Assembly: GCA_032718475.1 (NCBI GenBank)
Contig: JAUCBJ010008380.1
Span: forward strand, 1 to 64,000
DNA length: 64,000 nt
Direction: 5' to 3'
Origin: Nemertoderma westbladi
Lineage: Eukaryota; Xenacoelomorpha; Nemertodermatida; Nemertodermatidae
Shown: positions 53,763 through 64,000 of the stretch, in pieces
Layout: each line of letters opens with the position of its first letter
How positions within the stretch are numbered: the first letter of the stretch is position 1
Position numbers and translations under genes: made by a program
Notes under the pieces: model-generated
The model's database searches: none
What the model was told of the DNA's origin: nothing
The model's input: the letters and a program-made list of their open reading frames with translations, nothing else

Positions 53763-55454
53763 CATAGAACCAGCCGAGAACCAGCCGATCGCCTCAATGG
53801 TTGGAAAGCCCACTTTGAAAAGCTCCTCAATAATGACAGGGTATTGCCTGATAACTTTATAGAAGTAAAGGTGTCTGAGTCTGTACTCCCAGATATTCCC
53901 ATTGGCGATATCTCCTTTGCAGAAGTGAAGGCTGCTGCAAAGAGCATTAAGACCAATCGTGCCAGTGGAGTAGATGGTGTTCCCCCTGAGGTCTTTAAAA
54001 TACCTGAGTGTTTAAAGCTCATCTATCCCATCATAGTAGACATGTACCGTACAACAAGAGTCCCACAAGAAATGAAAACAAATAAGTTGGTGCCAGTTCC
54101 CAAGAAGGGCAACCTAACACTCTATGGTTCTTTTCGGGGAATCTCATTGATCTCGATTGCTGCAAAGCTATACAATAGGATTCTATTAAATCGCATCAGG
54201 GATCCCATTGAGAGACTGCTCCGTGGAAATCAGAATGGGTTCCGTAAAGGTCGTGGGACCATGGAGCCCATTTTGGCACTTAGAAGGATAATTGAAGAAT
54301 TATCAAAAAAGAAAGACAGGCATCTGGCTGTTATCTTTGTTGACTTCTTCAAGGCCTTTGATTCAGTCTCTCGCTCACGTATGTTCAGCATACTTTCATT
54401 ATATGGGATTCCTGATGAAATTATTGCAGCAATCAGATCAGTATACGATGGTTCGACAACATTTGTGTCTACTGTTGACGGTGACACAGAACCATTTGAA
54501 GTGTTATGGGGCGTCCTCCAAGGAGACACACTTGCACCATTCTTGTTCATTATTGTGGTTGACTATGTTCTACGCATGTCCGTAGATCATCATAATGATG
54601 ATGGGGTGATGATAACTCCACCTACTGGCTCCAGAAGTCGAGGAAATCCTGCCAAGTACCTAACTGATCTAGACTTTGCTGATGACTTAGGAGTACTCTC
54701 AGAATCATTAGAGGGAGCCCAACGGCTCCTCAGCTCATTAGAACATGCTGCTTCTAGTGTTGGTCTTTTTATTAACTCCAGAAAGACCAAAATTCTGACA
54801 GTTAACTTTGAAAGTCCTCAGCAAGTCTCTGATCGGATGAGCATAAGCTCAAAGGATGGTATGCTTGAGCATGTGGACGACTTCTGTTACCTGGGATCAT
54901 GGATCCGGAAGTCAGGTGAGGACCTTCGAATACGTAAGGGAAAGGCATGGGCAGCCTTGAATAGGCTTTCCAGGATTTGGAAGTCACCGAGAATTAATCG
55001 GAAACTTAAGGTCCGATTATTTAGAGCAGCAGTAGTTCCAGTACTCCTCTACGGGAGTCCATGCTGGGCTCTAACTGCTGAGGACACCAAATCTCTGGAT
55101 GGCACATTCACAAGAATGCTACGCCGGGTTCATTGTGTCAAGTACAATGCACACATCTCCAACCAGACACTATATAACATTGGAGGTGTCTCATTGGTTC
55201 CCCCAAGCTTGACACTTGAACAAAATCGCCTCCGCTTTGCAGGACATTGCTTTCGCCGTGAGGACCAGCCAGTGCATAATCTTGTACTTTGGCAGCCTCA
55301 TGGAGTGAATAAGCATGGTGGACAGCCCATGACTTTCTTGAGACGCATCTTAATGGACACTGGCCTTAAAGATGCGGATGATCTAGCAAATGTCATGGGT
55401 GATAGGGAGTTGTGGCGGTGCAATTTTGTTGACAAGCCGGCACAGCATTCTTAA
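53763..55454 (+). CDS. RTE-like LINE reverse transcriptase, N-terminally truncated
   Basis: About 563 codons open from the 5' junction to the stop at 55452-55454, without a start of its own; the frame runs on from flanking DNA. Motifs in order: NRASGVDGVPPEVFK (palm entry), LVPVPKKGN, FRGISLISIAAKLYNRIL, RGNQNGFRKGRGTMEPILALRR, FVDFFKAFDSV, GVLQGDTLAPFLF, LDFADDLGV (catalytic Asp pair), VGLFINSRKTK, CYLGSWIR, then a thumb/C-terminal part with LLYGSPCWALTAED and RLRFAGHCFRRED, common in this LINE group. The enzyme copies element RNA at the nicked target. Without endonuclease it cannot start its own insertion. Exact clade (RTE, RTEX or Proto2) not decided. Confidence 0.88.
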   Translation, partial: HRTSREPADRLNGWKAHFEKLLNNDRVLPDNFIEVKVSESVLPDIPIGDISFAEVKAAAKSIKTNRASGVDGVPPEVFKIPECLKLIYPIIVDMYRTTRVPQEMKTNKLVPVPKKGNLTLYGSFRGISLISIAAKLYNRILLNRIRDPIERLLRGNQNGFRKGRGTMEPILALRRIIEELSKKKDRHLAVIFVDFFKAFDSVSRSRMFSILSLYGIPDEIIAAIRSVYDGSTTFVSTVDGDTEPFEVLWGVLQGDTLAPFLFIIVVDYVLRMSVDHHNDDGVMITPPTGSRSRGNPAKYLTDLDFADDLGVLSESLEGAQRLLSSLEHAASSVGLFINSRKTKILTVNFESPQQVSDRMSISSKDGMLEHVDDFCYLGSWIRKSGEDLRIRKGKAWAALNRLSRIWKSPRINRKLKVRLFRAAVVPVLLYGSPCWALTAEDTKSLDGTFTRMLRRVHCVKYNAHISNQTLYNIGGVSLVPPSLTLEQNRLRFAGHCFRREDQPVHNLVLWQPHGVNKHGGQPMTFLRRILMDTGLKDADDLANVMGDRELWRCNFVDKPAQHS

Positions 55455-55498
55455 AAATGCAGCTGCAATGCAGCATGCCGATCCTAGTAGTAGTAGTA
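53763..55498 (+). mobile_element. RTE-like non-LTR retrotransposon, 5'-truncated, with target duplication
   Basis: ATTTTTGATT is present directly before (53753-53762) and after (55499-55508) the element, a 10-bp target duplication. The 3' end has the GCTGCA-A-TGCAGC palindrome and a short TAG tail. The endonuclease part is missing. The clean duplication and unbroken reading frame indicate a recent insertion. This copy is the reference for the fragments at 1-119, 5048-5081, 10504-11127 and 50050-50997. Confidence 0.93.
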
Positions 55499-55740
55499 AT
55501 TTTTGATTAATGAAATGATGTACTTTCTGCATAGTAATATCACCACTGACTTAATTTCAACATTGAAAAAAAAATAGTATGTTCTAGAACATTAGCTAAT
55601 CGTCTAGCTAGTAATTTTTCAAAACATGATTTATTAAATATTAACATTTTTTTTTATTTTATTATACATACCAAACATACAATCAACATTGTTACTACAA
55701 CAGTGAAATTTATCGTCTTTAATTGTCTATTAGACCTACT

Positions 55741-55882
55741 CTGCCCAGCAAAGGCACGTAACTCCAAAGTATACTGCCAGCATACTACTGTACCAGCATA
55801 CTAAAAGCGCATACAAAAACCCTTTGGGGCTTGATTACCTGGCTTTGGGCGCTTGTTACGTGCCTTTACCTTTTGAGGGCAG
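55741..55882. repeat. 142-bp inverted repeat inside the foldback element
   Basis: AAAGGCACGTAAC (55750-55762) pairs with GTTACGTGCCTTT (55855-55867), and CTGCCC (55741-55746) with GGGCAG (55877-55882). The loop has CAGCATACT words in direct repeat. It may be a small MITE nested in the larger foldback structure. Confidence 0.75.
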
Positions 55883-57440
55883 TACTGCGGTTTCGGATAT
55901 TCATCCTTTATTGCCGACACAATTACATCGAATGAGTTACTTTTCGCTTTTCAATGTGCGCATGGCAGCCACCACTGCAACCAATGCGCCACATTGAACC
56001 GACAACTCAGATACTAGTGTGTTTTGTGCAAAAAATTTTTCAAATTTTTTATACTAGCTAGTTTTTGTTACTTTTTTTAAAAACATGTTCTAGAACATAT
56101 AATCTATTCATTTAATATAAAAATTTTGTTCTAGAACAAAAAAATTGAAAAAAACAAGCTAATTTGTATATATTTTTCATTTTTTATTGTATGTTATCTT
56201 TGTATAAATTTTTAAAATTAGCTAGTTTTTTTTTCCTTTTTAAAAAAAAATGTTCTAGAGCATATTATCTATTCATTTAATATCGAAATCAACGAAATGG
56301 TAACCAATGGAGGAACCAATGGGACAACTGTAACAGTGGTCAACCAAATCTCGCTGCTAACAACAAACTCGGGGAGACCCCACAGAGCGCTGAAGATACC
56401 GCATAGCCGTAGAGACTGATACCCTGTGCTACATTAATATCACTTTATATACTCTATATATATTTGGGAGTTCGTATATTCATTGCATATCGTATTGATT
56501 ATAATTTAATATAAACTTTTTGTTCTAGAACAAAAAAAAACTAGCTAATTTGTAAATTTTTTATTCTATGTTGTCTTTGTATCACATATTTAATGAAAAT
56601 CACTAGCTACAATGAAAATTTGTAGTTGGTAGTAATTGTTACTAATCAAATAAAAAACACCACAAAATAGGTATAACATTTTTTTTATGTTGTAGAACAA
56701 AAAATATTTGTTCCAGAACATTACTTTTTACAAAATGAATAGACGAAATGCTCTAGAACATTAAAAAAAATAAAATAAACTAGCTTTGATAACTTCAAAA
56801 ATACCTAATTAATTAATTTTGTTCTAGAACAACAATTATTTGTTCTAGAACAAAATTAATAATAAAAAATGAATAGACAATATGTTAGAGAACATTTTTT
56901 TTAAAAAGTAACAAAAACTAGCTAGTATATAAAATTTGAGGGGGAGGTGGGGGTGGGGGGTGTGCACAAAACACACTAGTACCGACAAATCAACCCGGAA
57001 TGCTTCTCCAAGCTCTCACAAACTCGGAAAAACCCTAGAAAACCATAAAAATTGGAAATCCAAAGGAACTAGAATTTGCGCGAAAACATGTCCGAACATC
57101 GCGTTGCAGAAATTGTCGAACCAGTGATCCTGGTACGTGGAGCGGGATAGAGGCCTCTTAGCCGAGTGGTGGAGGGGGAAACATTAGCGACAGCTAATGT
57201 TCTGAAATTACAATAGCTAATATTGTCTTCTAAAACACAATTTTTTTTGAAAATTGTTGTGAGGAAGTCAACGATGGTAATTTAGTTCTAAATTAGTCAT
57301 AATATATGCCCTATATATTTCATAAATTCTTTTTAGAAAATGCGACTGCATACGGAACTGTTCCCAAAAAATGATTTACAGAAATGTACTTTTTCGTTGC
57401 AAAACTATTTATTTCTTTATTTTGATACCTTTTCTAACTA

Positions 57441-58096
57441 ATTGTTCTAGAAACTTGCCATCAACTCTCCAACACTAACCCTATTTCTAACGCAACATTA
57501 ACCCTAACCAAATCCTAATCGACAATAATTGTTTCTTAAATTAAAACAATTACATAGCAAACATGTTCTACTGTAGAAAAGCAAAGAAAAAATGTCAAGA
57601 TCTCTCATGGAAATGTGAGGCGAGCCACAAACGTAGGCGAGCTTAGCATACGGGTATGACCTAGCACTATCTCAGAGTGTCTGTAAAAGGCCTAATCGAG
57701 CAATACCGTAGGTGATTACATCTGTAGGACGGGCAGCATAAGGAGCCAGACTAATAAGACTGAATGGTGATTCTTTAGAAATAGCTAATTTCGTATAGGC
57801 ATTGACATGGTAAATTAATTTAATAATTTTTTCAGTATCAATACTATCGACATAAAGTAAGTTTTAATATTTTTAACAAATTGTGTCGCCTCCACGCCTA
57901 AAATATATTACTTTTGTCATCAATCCTCTGTGCCCCTTTGGGTTGGGGTGCAGATTAAGAGGGGGGTCTTCTTTGATTTATTGGCGGTTTGGGTAGTATC
58001 TCATAAGTAAGCCTCGTGCTGCGCGAAGTCCCCACGAACGTGTTATTCTGCAGAACAACAAAATATTTAATTTACTCTATAAATTTTTAGTATTAT
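57441..58096. other. Non-coding spacer
   Basis: No gene found. GTGCTGCGCGAAGTCCCCAC at about 58016 resembles the 49-bp repeat unit of the MITE at 30729. A TAGCCGAGTGG word at 57161 resembles a tRNA A box but no B box follows. Confidence 0.5.
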
Positions 58097-59851
58097 TGTG
58101 ACGGGATCCAGGAGTTGGCAGTCTGAACCCCGACCGGTGTGTTGTTTTGGGCTATACGCGTCGCCGCGTCCGTAGGCTGCTGAAAGGCTGATGTCTGAAT
58201 ATTAAGGCCAAAGGCCGTTTGAATAACTGAGTTTTTAGTGGCAGTTGTTCGTAATGTCAGAATGTAATAATAGCACAATCAGAATATAATAGCACGGTAA
58301 TGACGACGGTTAAAAACCGTTCCGGTCTCACAACTCTACAGATACCAACTGAATCAGAATCAATAAATACAACGGTTATATTACTGACACATATTGGTTA
58401 CTCCTACTGTTCTAAGCGGCCTGGCCAATGGATGCGTTCCAATCACCTGTTTTTCCCCTTAGTTAGCGCTTTTAGTAAATTATGTTCTTTCACTCTCAAT
58501 TTTCATATATATTTTGACTATTTTCTGTTACTTAATAAACCATGCAAAAATGAAGGCAAGATGTCCGGTCTGATACAATAAACGGAGTTGCGCTAGTGTA
58601 CCTGTCAACTAGGGCCGCTCACTGTATCTGTTTATTTACCCTTTTTTCCTTCGATGCATTGATTTGCTCTATATTTCACTTAGTTCAATACGGTATTTGA
58701 TTATCTATTGCATTTGACTGAGATACTATACCGGGAGGGTGTGACAACACAGTATAACAAGTAAATGACTGACGAATTAATTATGTAAGGAGTCAAGTCT
58801 GGTGATTGTGTTTCCCTTTAGAGGAAACGTATAGTGACAAGTCTTTGGGTCTAATTATATTGATATCACTACAGTATTCAATTTGTGACAACTCTCAATC
58901 GTGATGTAATTAATAATAAGAGCTTTGCTTATATTAATGGTCTGAAATATCGCCATATATTAATTATTTAGTAAGTCGGAGGTATGACAATATACAGATC
59001 TGATACAACTGTCCAGATTATCACTGATACTTAGTTACAGCAACCCACCTGTTGTGGCGCGTGTAAAACCTCCTTGATTACGTAATATCGGCGATATTAA
59101 GCAAATAATAAAGATAAATTGAATAAACCAGTAGAATATACAATGTAGCGATGAATAATTATAATTCAATTATTAACTCTTTAAGTTAAGACCTTAGGCC
59201 TGTAATAACCACCAGTCAATTAAACTTGACCGGGGATCAAAGCCTCTGCATGGGCAGTGCGACTTCTTCTGTCAAACAATAACAAAAAGAGAGTAAAATC
59301 AATGATAGGACAACCGCACTTATATACTAGCTTTATCAGCAAGGAGCATAGCCAATAAGCATCACGTATTCCATTTGAGGCTTAGTAGGCCTTTACAGTA
59401 GAAATTAGATCGAATATAGGTATAAGAGCACTAGATGGCGTAAGAACCTTTACTAAAGAATAATTTATAAGAAACAAATCAATATGATACCGTAACTGGT
59501 CCTTTATCAATAAATATACAGTATTTTGGGAAAATTGTTAAAATAAGAAATTTTAAAGGCAGGATTTATACCTGCAGCAACACCCCTCCCATCATTGGCT
59601 AACCGAATTAATCTCCATCTCGCCACTCCCTGTTGCCACTGTCCCCACGTGCTAGCCCCGCTAGCCCCTTTGTCCCCTTGAGATGGTTTATGACCTCTCC
59701 ACTTTGTTTCATGGCTGGTAATGTGTATCGCCTAAGTTGGTTATTAGGTGACATTATATTAGTAATGTCACCTTCCCAACTATATATAATTGGTAAAAAG
59801 CCACTTTGCCCATTTTCCGCTGGGTAGTGCAGGGAATTGAATCCGCTTACA
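58097..59851 (-). repeat. 3' LTR of second Pao/BEL copy
   Basis: Starts TGTGACGGGATCCA, as the other LTR at 26227, and shares CCGGTGT and ACGCGTC words just inside; ends GAATCCGCTTACA, matching GAATACGCTCACA. TG...CA ends hold. The middle (1.2 kb longer) does not align. It contains a hairpin with perfect 10-base arms GGTGACATTA and TAATGTCACC (59747-59772), in the position of the hairpin in the first family member. The left boundary is less certain than the right. Confidence 0.65.
59747..59772. other. LTR hairpin of second copy
   Basis: Perfect 10-base stem around TATTAG, about 80 bases before the LTR end. The first copy has an unrelated 12-base stem with loop GGT about 75 bases before the LTR end. 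Position is kept while sequence is not. Confidence 0.75.
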
Positions 59852-59879
59852 CCCCCCCCCCCCCCCCCCCCCCCCCCCC

Positions 59880-61942
59880 AGTAGAAGTTCAGCTTATACA
59901 GTAGAAGTTCAAAACCGCTTTGAAGCACTTCAGTCAATGGATGAAGACCAATCCACCGATTCAATATACCAGAATATAATAACAGCCCACAAGGAATCAG
60001 CAAAGAGGCATATCCCCCAGAAACCTAAACGAAAACAGTATGTGCCATGGCAAAACTCTGAGGTTACTTGTAAGAGAGAAGATCTTAAGATAGCCTACAA
60101 AGTTAAAACCGAACAACCAACAACCGAAAACATTAACAAGGTTGAGAAAGCTAAGGACGATCTTAAATTGGCCTACAACATCAGCCAGGAAAAGTACATA
60201 CAGGATAAAACTGAAGCAATTACAACTGCTCACATACAGCAACAATCAAGACTTACCTGGCAAACTGTAAATGAGGTATCTGGTCGGAAAAGTTGTGCAA
60301 AGGGGCGCCTCAAAGCCGATAGTCCTGAAGAACGTGTTGGGAAGTGGAAAAATCACTTCAGCAACTTGCTTGGGCAGCCACCAAACATCGAGGTCAGCCC
60401 TACAAGGAAAATATATGACAAGACACTACCTATAGAAACAGGGGACTTCACACCTGCCGAACTCCAAAGAAGCATTAAAAGCATGTCCAATAATAAAGCG
60501 AGTGGATTAGATGAAATCCCAGCGGAGGCATGGAAAACCGGAGTGCTAAATAGACCATTATTGAATGTTTGCAACCGGATGTTAAAAGGGGAAAAGCCAC
60601 CACCAATTTGGACTAAAGGTCAACTAAAGCCTCTCCCCAAGAAAGGAGACCTCGGCATACCAACAAACTATCGTGGGATCTGTCTGCTTGTGGTAGCTGC
60701 CAAAATATACAATAAAATGATTCTATATAGGATTAGGCCTCACATAGAGAAACTACTGCGTAAGAGTCAAAACGGATTTCGACCAAGTAGATCAACAATA
60801 GCTCAGATACTTGCACTACGGAGACTGATTGAAGGAATTAAGTCAAAGAATCTCCCCACAGTCATGACTTTTGTGGACTTCAAGAAGGCATTCGACTCCA
60901 TCCATAGAGGTAAAATGCTTGAAATCCTAAGAGCTTATGGAATACCAGAAGTAATTGTTGCTGGCATTGGATTGCTATATTGTGACACAGAAGCGCAGGT
61001 ACTCTCACCAGATGGTGAAACTGAGTTTTTCTCAATCCTGGCTGGCGTACTGCAAGGTGACACATTAGCACCATTACTATTTGTAATTGTGCTGGATTAC
61101 GCAATGAGGACGGCCACAAAGGGTGAAGATCTGGGATTCACACTTCAAGAACGCAGAAGTAGTAGATATCCGGCAACTACAGTCACAGACACCGACTTTG
61201 CGGATGACATCGCCCTGCTCTCTAATACGCTAGCAGATGCACAGCTTCTACTAAATAAAGTGGAGAGGGCTGCTAAGGAGGTTGGATTGCATATAAATGC
61301 TACCAAGACCAAATTCATGACCTTTAATGTTGATGGAAACTTGACAACCATTGATAATAATCAACTAAGGCAGGTTGATGACTTCCAGTACCTTGGATCA
61401 TGGATAGAGAGTAGCAAAAAGGACATAGAAGTTAGGAAAGCAAAGGCTTGGGTAGCTCTATCAAAAATGGATACCATCTGGAAATCAGATCTCTCCAGGC
61501 ACCTGAAGACCAAGTTCTTTCGAGCCACAATTTTTATACGGGGGTGAGACCTGGACACTGACTAAATCACTTGAACAACGAATTGATGGTTGCTACACAA
61601 GACTACTAAGGGCAGCCCTAAACATCAGCTGGAGACAACACATGACAAACGCCGAGCTTTATGGTACAATACCACCTGTATCAACCACCCTCCGTGAACG
61701 CAGATTAAGATTCAGTGGGCACTGCTGGCGAAGTAAAGACGAGGTCATACCAGATCTACTTCTCTGGCAACCAACTCATGGAAAGCGTAGTCGTGGACGA
61801 CCTGCCATAACATATATAGATCAACTTGAAAGGGATACTGAACTTGGGAGAAACGAAATTGCGACAACTATGGAGAATCGGGAAGCCTGGAAGGATCTCA
61901 TTTCCACTGTCCGAGTTCGCTCGACCTAGTAGTAGTAGTACA
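59880..61942 (+). mobile_element. RTE-like LINE inserted in a poly-C polypurine tract
   Basis: Flanked by poly-C on both sides: about 29 C before (59852-59879) and CACCCCCCCC-type tract after (61941-61954). The target duplication is therefore within the homopolymer (ACACCC at both borders). It ends in CTAGTAGTAGTAGTA. The 5' end is truncated and shows a short duplication (CAGTAGAAGTTCA at 59879 and again at 59899). Related to, but clearly distinct from, the 53763 family. Confidence 0.85.
59901..61929 (+). pseudogene. RTE-like LINE reverse transcriptase with one frameshift
   Basis: Open frame from VEVQNRFEAL (59901), ATG at 59937, to a stop at 61547. Motifs: WQNSEVTCKRED, NKASGLDEIPAEAWK, LKPLPKKGDLG, YRGICLLVVAAKIYNKMI, KSQNGFRPSRSTIAQILALRR, FVDFKKAFDSIHRGKM, GVLQGDTLAPLLF, TDFADDIALLS (catalytic Asp pair), VGLHINATKTKFM, YLGSWIESS. 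At about 61535 a frameshift moves the rest into another frame: YGGETWT, then LRERRLRFSGHCWRSKDE and HGKRSRGRPAITY, to the stop at 61927-61929. A single frameshift plus 5' truncation makes it inactive. The C-terminal GHCWR segment is shared by the other LINE family here. Confidence 0.87.
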
Positions 61943-61983
61943 CCCCCCCCCCCCATGCTATCTTCCCGGTGAGAAGATAGCAT
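61943..61983 (-). other. Polypurine tract remainder and conserved hairpin, second copy
   Basis: After the LINE tail the C run resumes, then the hairpin ATGCTATCTT / AAGATAGCAT with loop CCCGGTGAG (61955-61983), identical in stem and loop to 19809-19837. Confidence 0.8.
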
Positions 61984-64000
61984 CAACCTTAAGTGCGCTT
62001 CAATTCCGCTGGAATCCAATCTAGTATTGGACATGTGGTGGAATTTTTTTCTCGGGGTCAGCTTTCCAGGCTGGCTCCCCTGGGTCTGTTTTCACTACCC
62101 ATCCTTGGTACATCTGCGCGCTAAGCTGTACCAAGGCATCTGGCGTCTCTGTTTTAGACGATCGCCCTCACTCCTCACACAATTTTATGTGCTCATCCTG
62201 CTAGTCCGTTCCTCTCTCATCCCCCTCCACGCTCACTCCCCACGCTTGAATCTCGCACTCTTTACTTTTCTCCTTAACTCTAGCACCTACTCCCCCATGC
62301 TCCCCTGATACTCAACCCCTTGACTCTCACTTTCTAGGCTCTCATTGGGTTCCCACGGTCTCATACACGTATACGTTGTATATAATAAGTGAGTCCCTCG
62401 TCTTATCCCCCTGTTCCAGTCAATTAGTCCCCAGTCCCAGTAGCTAATTGGAAAAGGTTACATCTGACTATTTCATCACCTTTGATGGTTATACCACACT
62501 ACGATTTATTTTATAAATCTTATTTATATTATTTACAATTAGGGTGGGAGTATTTCCATTTTGTCTATAATTCTGGCGCTGCCTCCTAGACACCTTGCTG
62601 TTTTCCCGTTGGTGAATGACGTCAGCGAATAACATCTAGAGCGTCGGTCTAGAACTTCTATCCCCTCCTTTCAGTGCATATGCTCACTTTCTCCTTTGTC
62701 CTCGTTATGGCTTGGACAGCTCCCTGGCATCCCGTCAGTTCTTAATCATGGATGTACTTGCCGCCATGGCTTGAGTGCAGGCGTTATCATCTCTCGATAA
62801 CGTTTCTCTAGTGGTCCCATCAAGTGTCCGTCCTACCCATACCCCTGGTAGCACCCTTGGGACGACCAATTCTGTCTGAATCAGTGTTAAAATCTGGGAT
62901 GGCTCACCCCTTCATATCCTCGCTAACCCATGTAATATGTCCGATACCCCTTTATCATGACTCTCCACTTAGGTTCTATTGTTTATCTGATGCTTGTTGC
63001 TATATAACTAATTCATCACTACTTGCCTACAGAAAAGACTAGCTATAACCCTCCCGTTGCATTGTTATACTAGCTTCCTACCAGACCACTTTCTGGCTCT
63101 GTAGCAATACTCTATCTCTCCACACTGGGCTATGCGCTATAGTAGTCTAGGTTGTGCGGCCTACACAGTCTATCCTACTACGCCTACATATCCCCCTCAA
63201 CTCCTCATGTGGCGCCCTCATTGCCCACTATTGTACGTATTACGTGTTTGTTATTGGTCCCATTGACCCGGCTTGTGCTGCTATTTATTACATATGTTGG
63301 CACATTGTGCCCATCAAACATACACAATGTATACCCCTCCTAATCCTCACTATGGTACTGTGTACCCTTCTACTACAGTATACATACCCCCCCCCCCCCC
63401 CCCTCAACTCCTCACGTGGCGCCCTCAGTGCCCACAATAGTACGAATTACGTTTTTATGGTACTATGTACCCTTCTACTACAGTATGCGTACATACCCCC
63501 CCCCCCCCCCCCCTTCAACTCCTGACCTGGCACCCTCAGTGCCCACAATAGTACTGGTGGTGCGTATGTAAATTAGGTACGTTGGTACATTAGTACCCAT
63601 CCGACGTACGTAATTGTAACTACCTACACCTACATATTATGTACATTGGTACGTCCGTACCCATCAGACGTGCATAATTGTCTACCTAAAGTGTACCTTG
63701 GTACTACTATTTACTACTTATTTTATTTTTATTATTTGTTTATTTTGTTTAATGTGTGGGAAGGGCGTTTTGCCCTCATTCCCACCCCTATCAGTCCAAT
63801 ATATTGGATGACTCAACTAACTTAGGGCATACCCTTCCAATAGGCAACACTTCCCTACCGCCCTCCTGTAGGTCTTCCTATCTTTGGCCCCTATCCTTTC
63901 CTCCGATCCTCACCTCCACGGATCTAATCCTTCCGTCCTCGCCGGGGTAGCATTCAACTACCCTAGCCAGCCTCCAGTGATTGTTGATAATTGTGTCGTC
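61984..64000 (-). other. 3' non-coding region of second Pao/BEL copy
   Basis: Homologous in order to 19838-21030. Holds AAGTGCGCTTCAATTCCGC and GCTTTCCAGGC blocks shared with the first copy, then a long pyrimidine-rich part, then GTGGCGC...GTGCCCACAA units at about 63209 (TTGCCCAC variant), 63415 and a degenerate one near 63528, spaced by poly-C runs (63390-63403, 63497-63513) and TACCCTTCTACTACAGTAT words. No supported ORF; gag has not begun at the window end. Confidence 0.7.

Larger units (their letters stand above)
53640..57440. mobile_element. Foldback-type element with TGTTCTAGAACA palindromes, host to a LINE
   Basis: 22 bases AGTTCCGTATGCAGTCGCATTT at 53713-53734 recur inverted at 57338-57359. 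Inside, 18 bases ACTAGTGTGTTTTGTGCA at 56013-56030 recur inverted at 56963-56980, and the next ~130 bases on each side also match in inverted order (ACTAGCTAG, TTTTTGTTACTTTTT, TCTATTCATTT). At least ten copies of TGTTCTAGAACA or near versions are spread through it. No ORF belongs to it. The interpretation as one mobile unit is an inference; no target duplication was found. Confidence 0.6.
58097..64000 (-). mobile_element. Second copy of the pol-less Pao/BEL family, cut by the window end
   Basis: The left LTR (58097-59851), the C-rich polypurine tract, the conserved hairpin (61955-61983) and the 3' non-coding region (61984-64000) follow in the same order as in the first copy. 63745-63810 matches 20830-20890 (TGTGGGAAGGGCG, CCCTCATTCCCACC, ATATTGGA). 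An RTE-like LINE (59880-61942) sits in the polypurine tract. Gag is expected beyond 64000. This LTR is about three times longer than that of the first copy. Confidence 0.75.

Noticed and set aside
57150-57230. tRNA or tRNA-derived SINE
   Set aside because: TAGCCGAGTGG fits an A box, but there is no B box at the expected distance and no cloverleaf.
58097-58110. Primer-binding site TGGATCCCGTCACA on the minus strand
   Set aside because: The same bases are at the start of both LTRs and complete their TG...CA ends, so they belong to the LTR rather than to an internal primer site.

Overview
The window reads as nuclear DNA of an invertebrate animal, probably marine, with a very large load of mobile DNA. 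The animal assignment rests on a UBAP1-type ESCRT-I subunit, two Pao/BEL LTR retrotransposons (a group known from animals), hAT/ZMYM1-like, pogo-like, Mutator-like and DUF7869-like transposon proteins, and a gene with two short GT-AG introns. I cannot name the species. Only three loci look like host genes: an intronless mitochondrial glutamyl-tRNA synthetase (35779-37263), an intronless UBAP1-like gene (37759-39597), and a small three-exon gene of unknown function (52728-53434).

Layout. 1-119 is the 3' end of an RTE-like LINE with a TAG-repeat tail. 3338-5270 is a decayed hAT/ZMYM1-like transposase. 5977-7500 (minus) is a DUF7869-like protein, 8238-8585 (minus) a Mutator-like transposase tail. 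8590-10503 is a CR1/L2-like LINE cut off by an inverted RTE-like fragment (10504-11127). 12250-26810 is a nested pair of minus-strand Pao/BEL elements: the outer one codes for Gag and protease but has no reverse transcriptase or integrase, and its 3' LTR is split by a younger complete-length element (12642-19615) with LTRs that read as identical but broken coding frames. 27244-29417 is a pogo-like transposase pseudogene. 30258-35085 is a stack of palindromic non-autonomous elements, two of them inserted into a degenerate satellite.

After the two housekeeping genes lies the most striking structure, 326 copies of a 27-bp hairpin repeat (40958-49750) without one indel, in which almost all variation sits at two positions. 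50050-51000 holds two opposed RTE-like fragments. 53640-57440 is a foldback-type element full of TGTTCTAGAACA palindromes, carrying a clean RTE-like insertion. 58097-64000 is a second copy of the outer Pao/BEL family, with an RTE-like LINE inserted exactly in its C-rich polypurine tract; this copy runs off the window.

The gag-only Pao/BEL family is the best candidate for something undescribed. Both copies share a hairpin beside the polypurine tract, hairpins in the LTR, and a 3' non-coding region with a repeated stem-loop motif. Coordinates of repeat arms are read by eye and may be off by a few bases.
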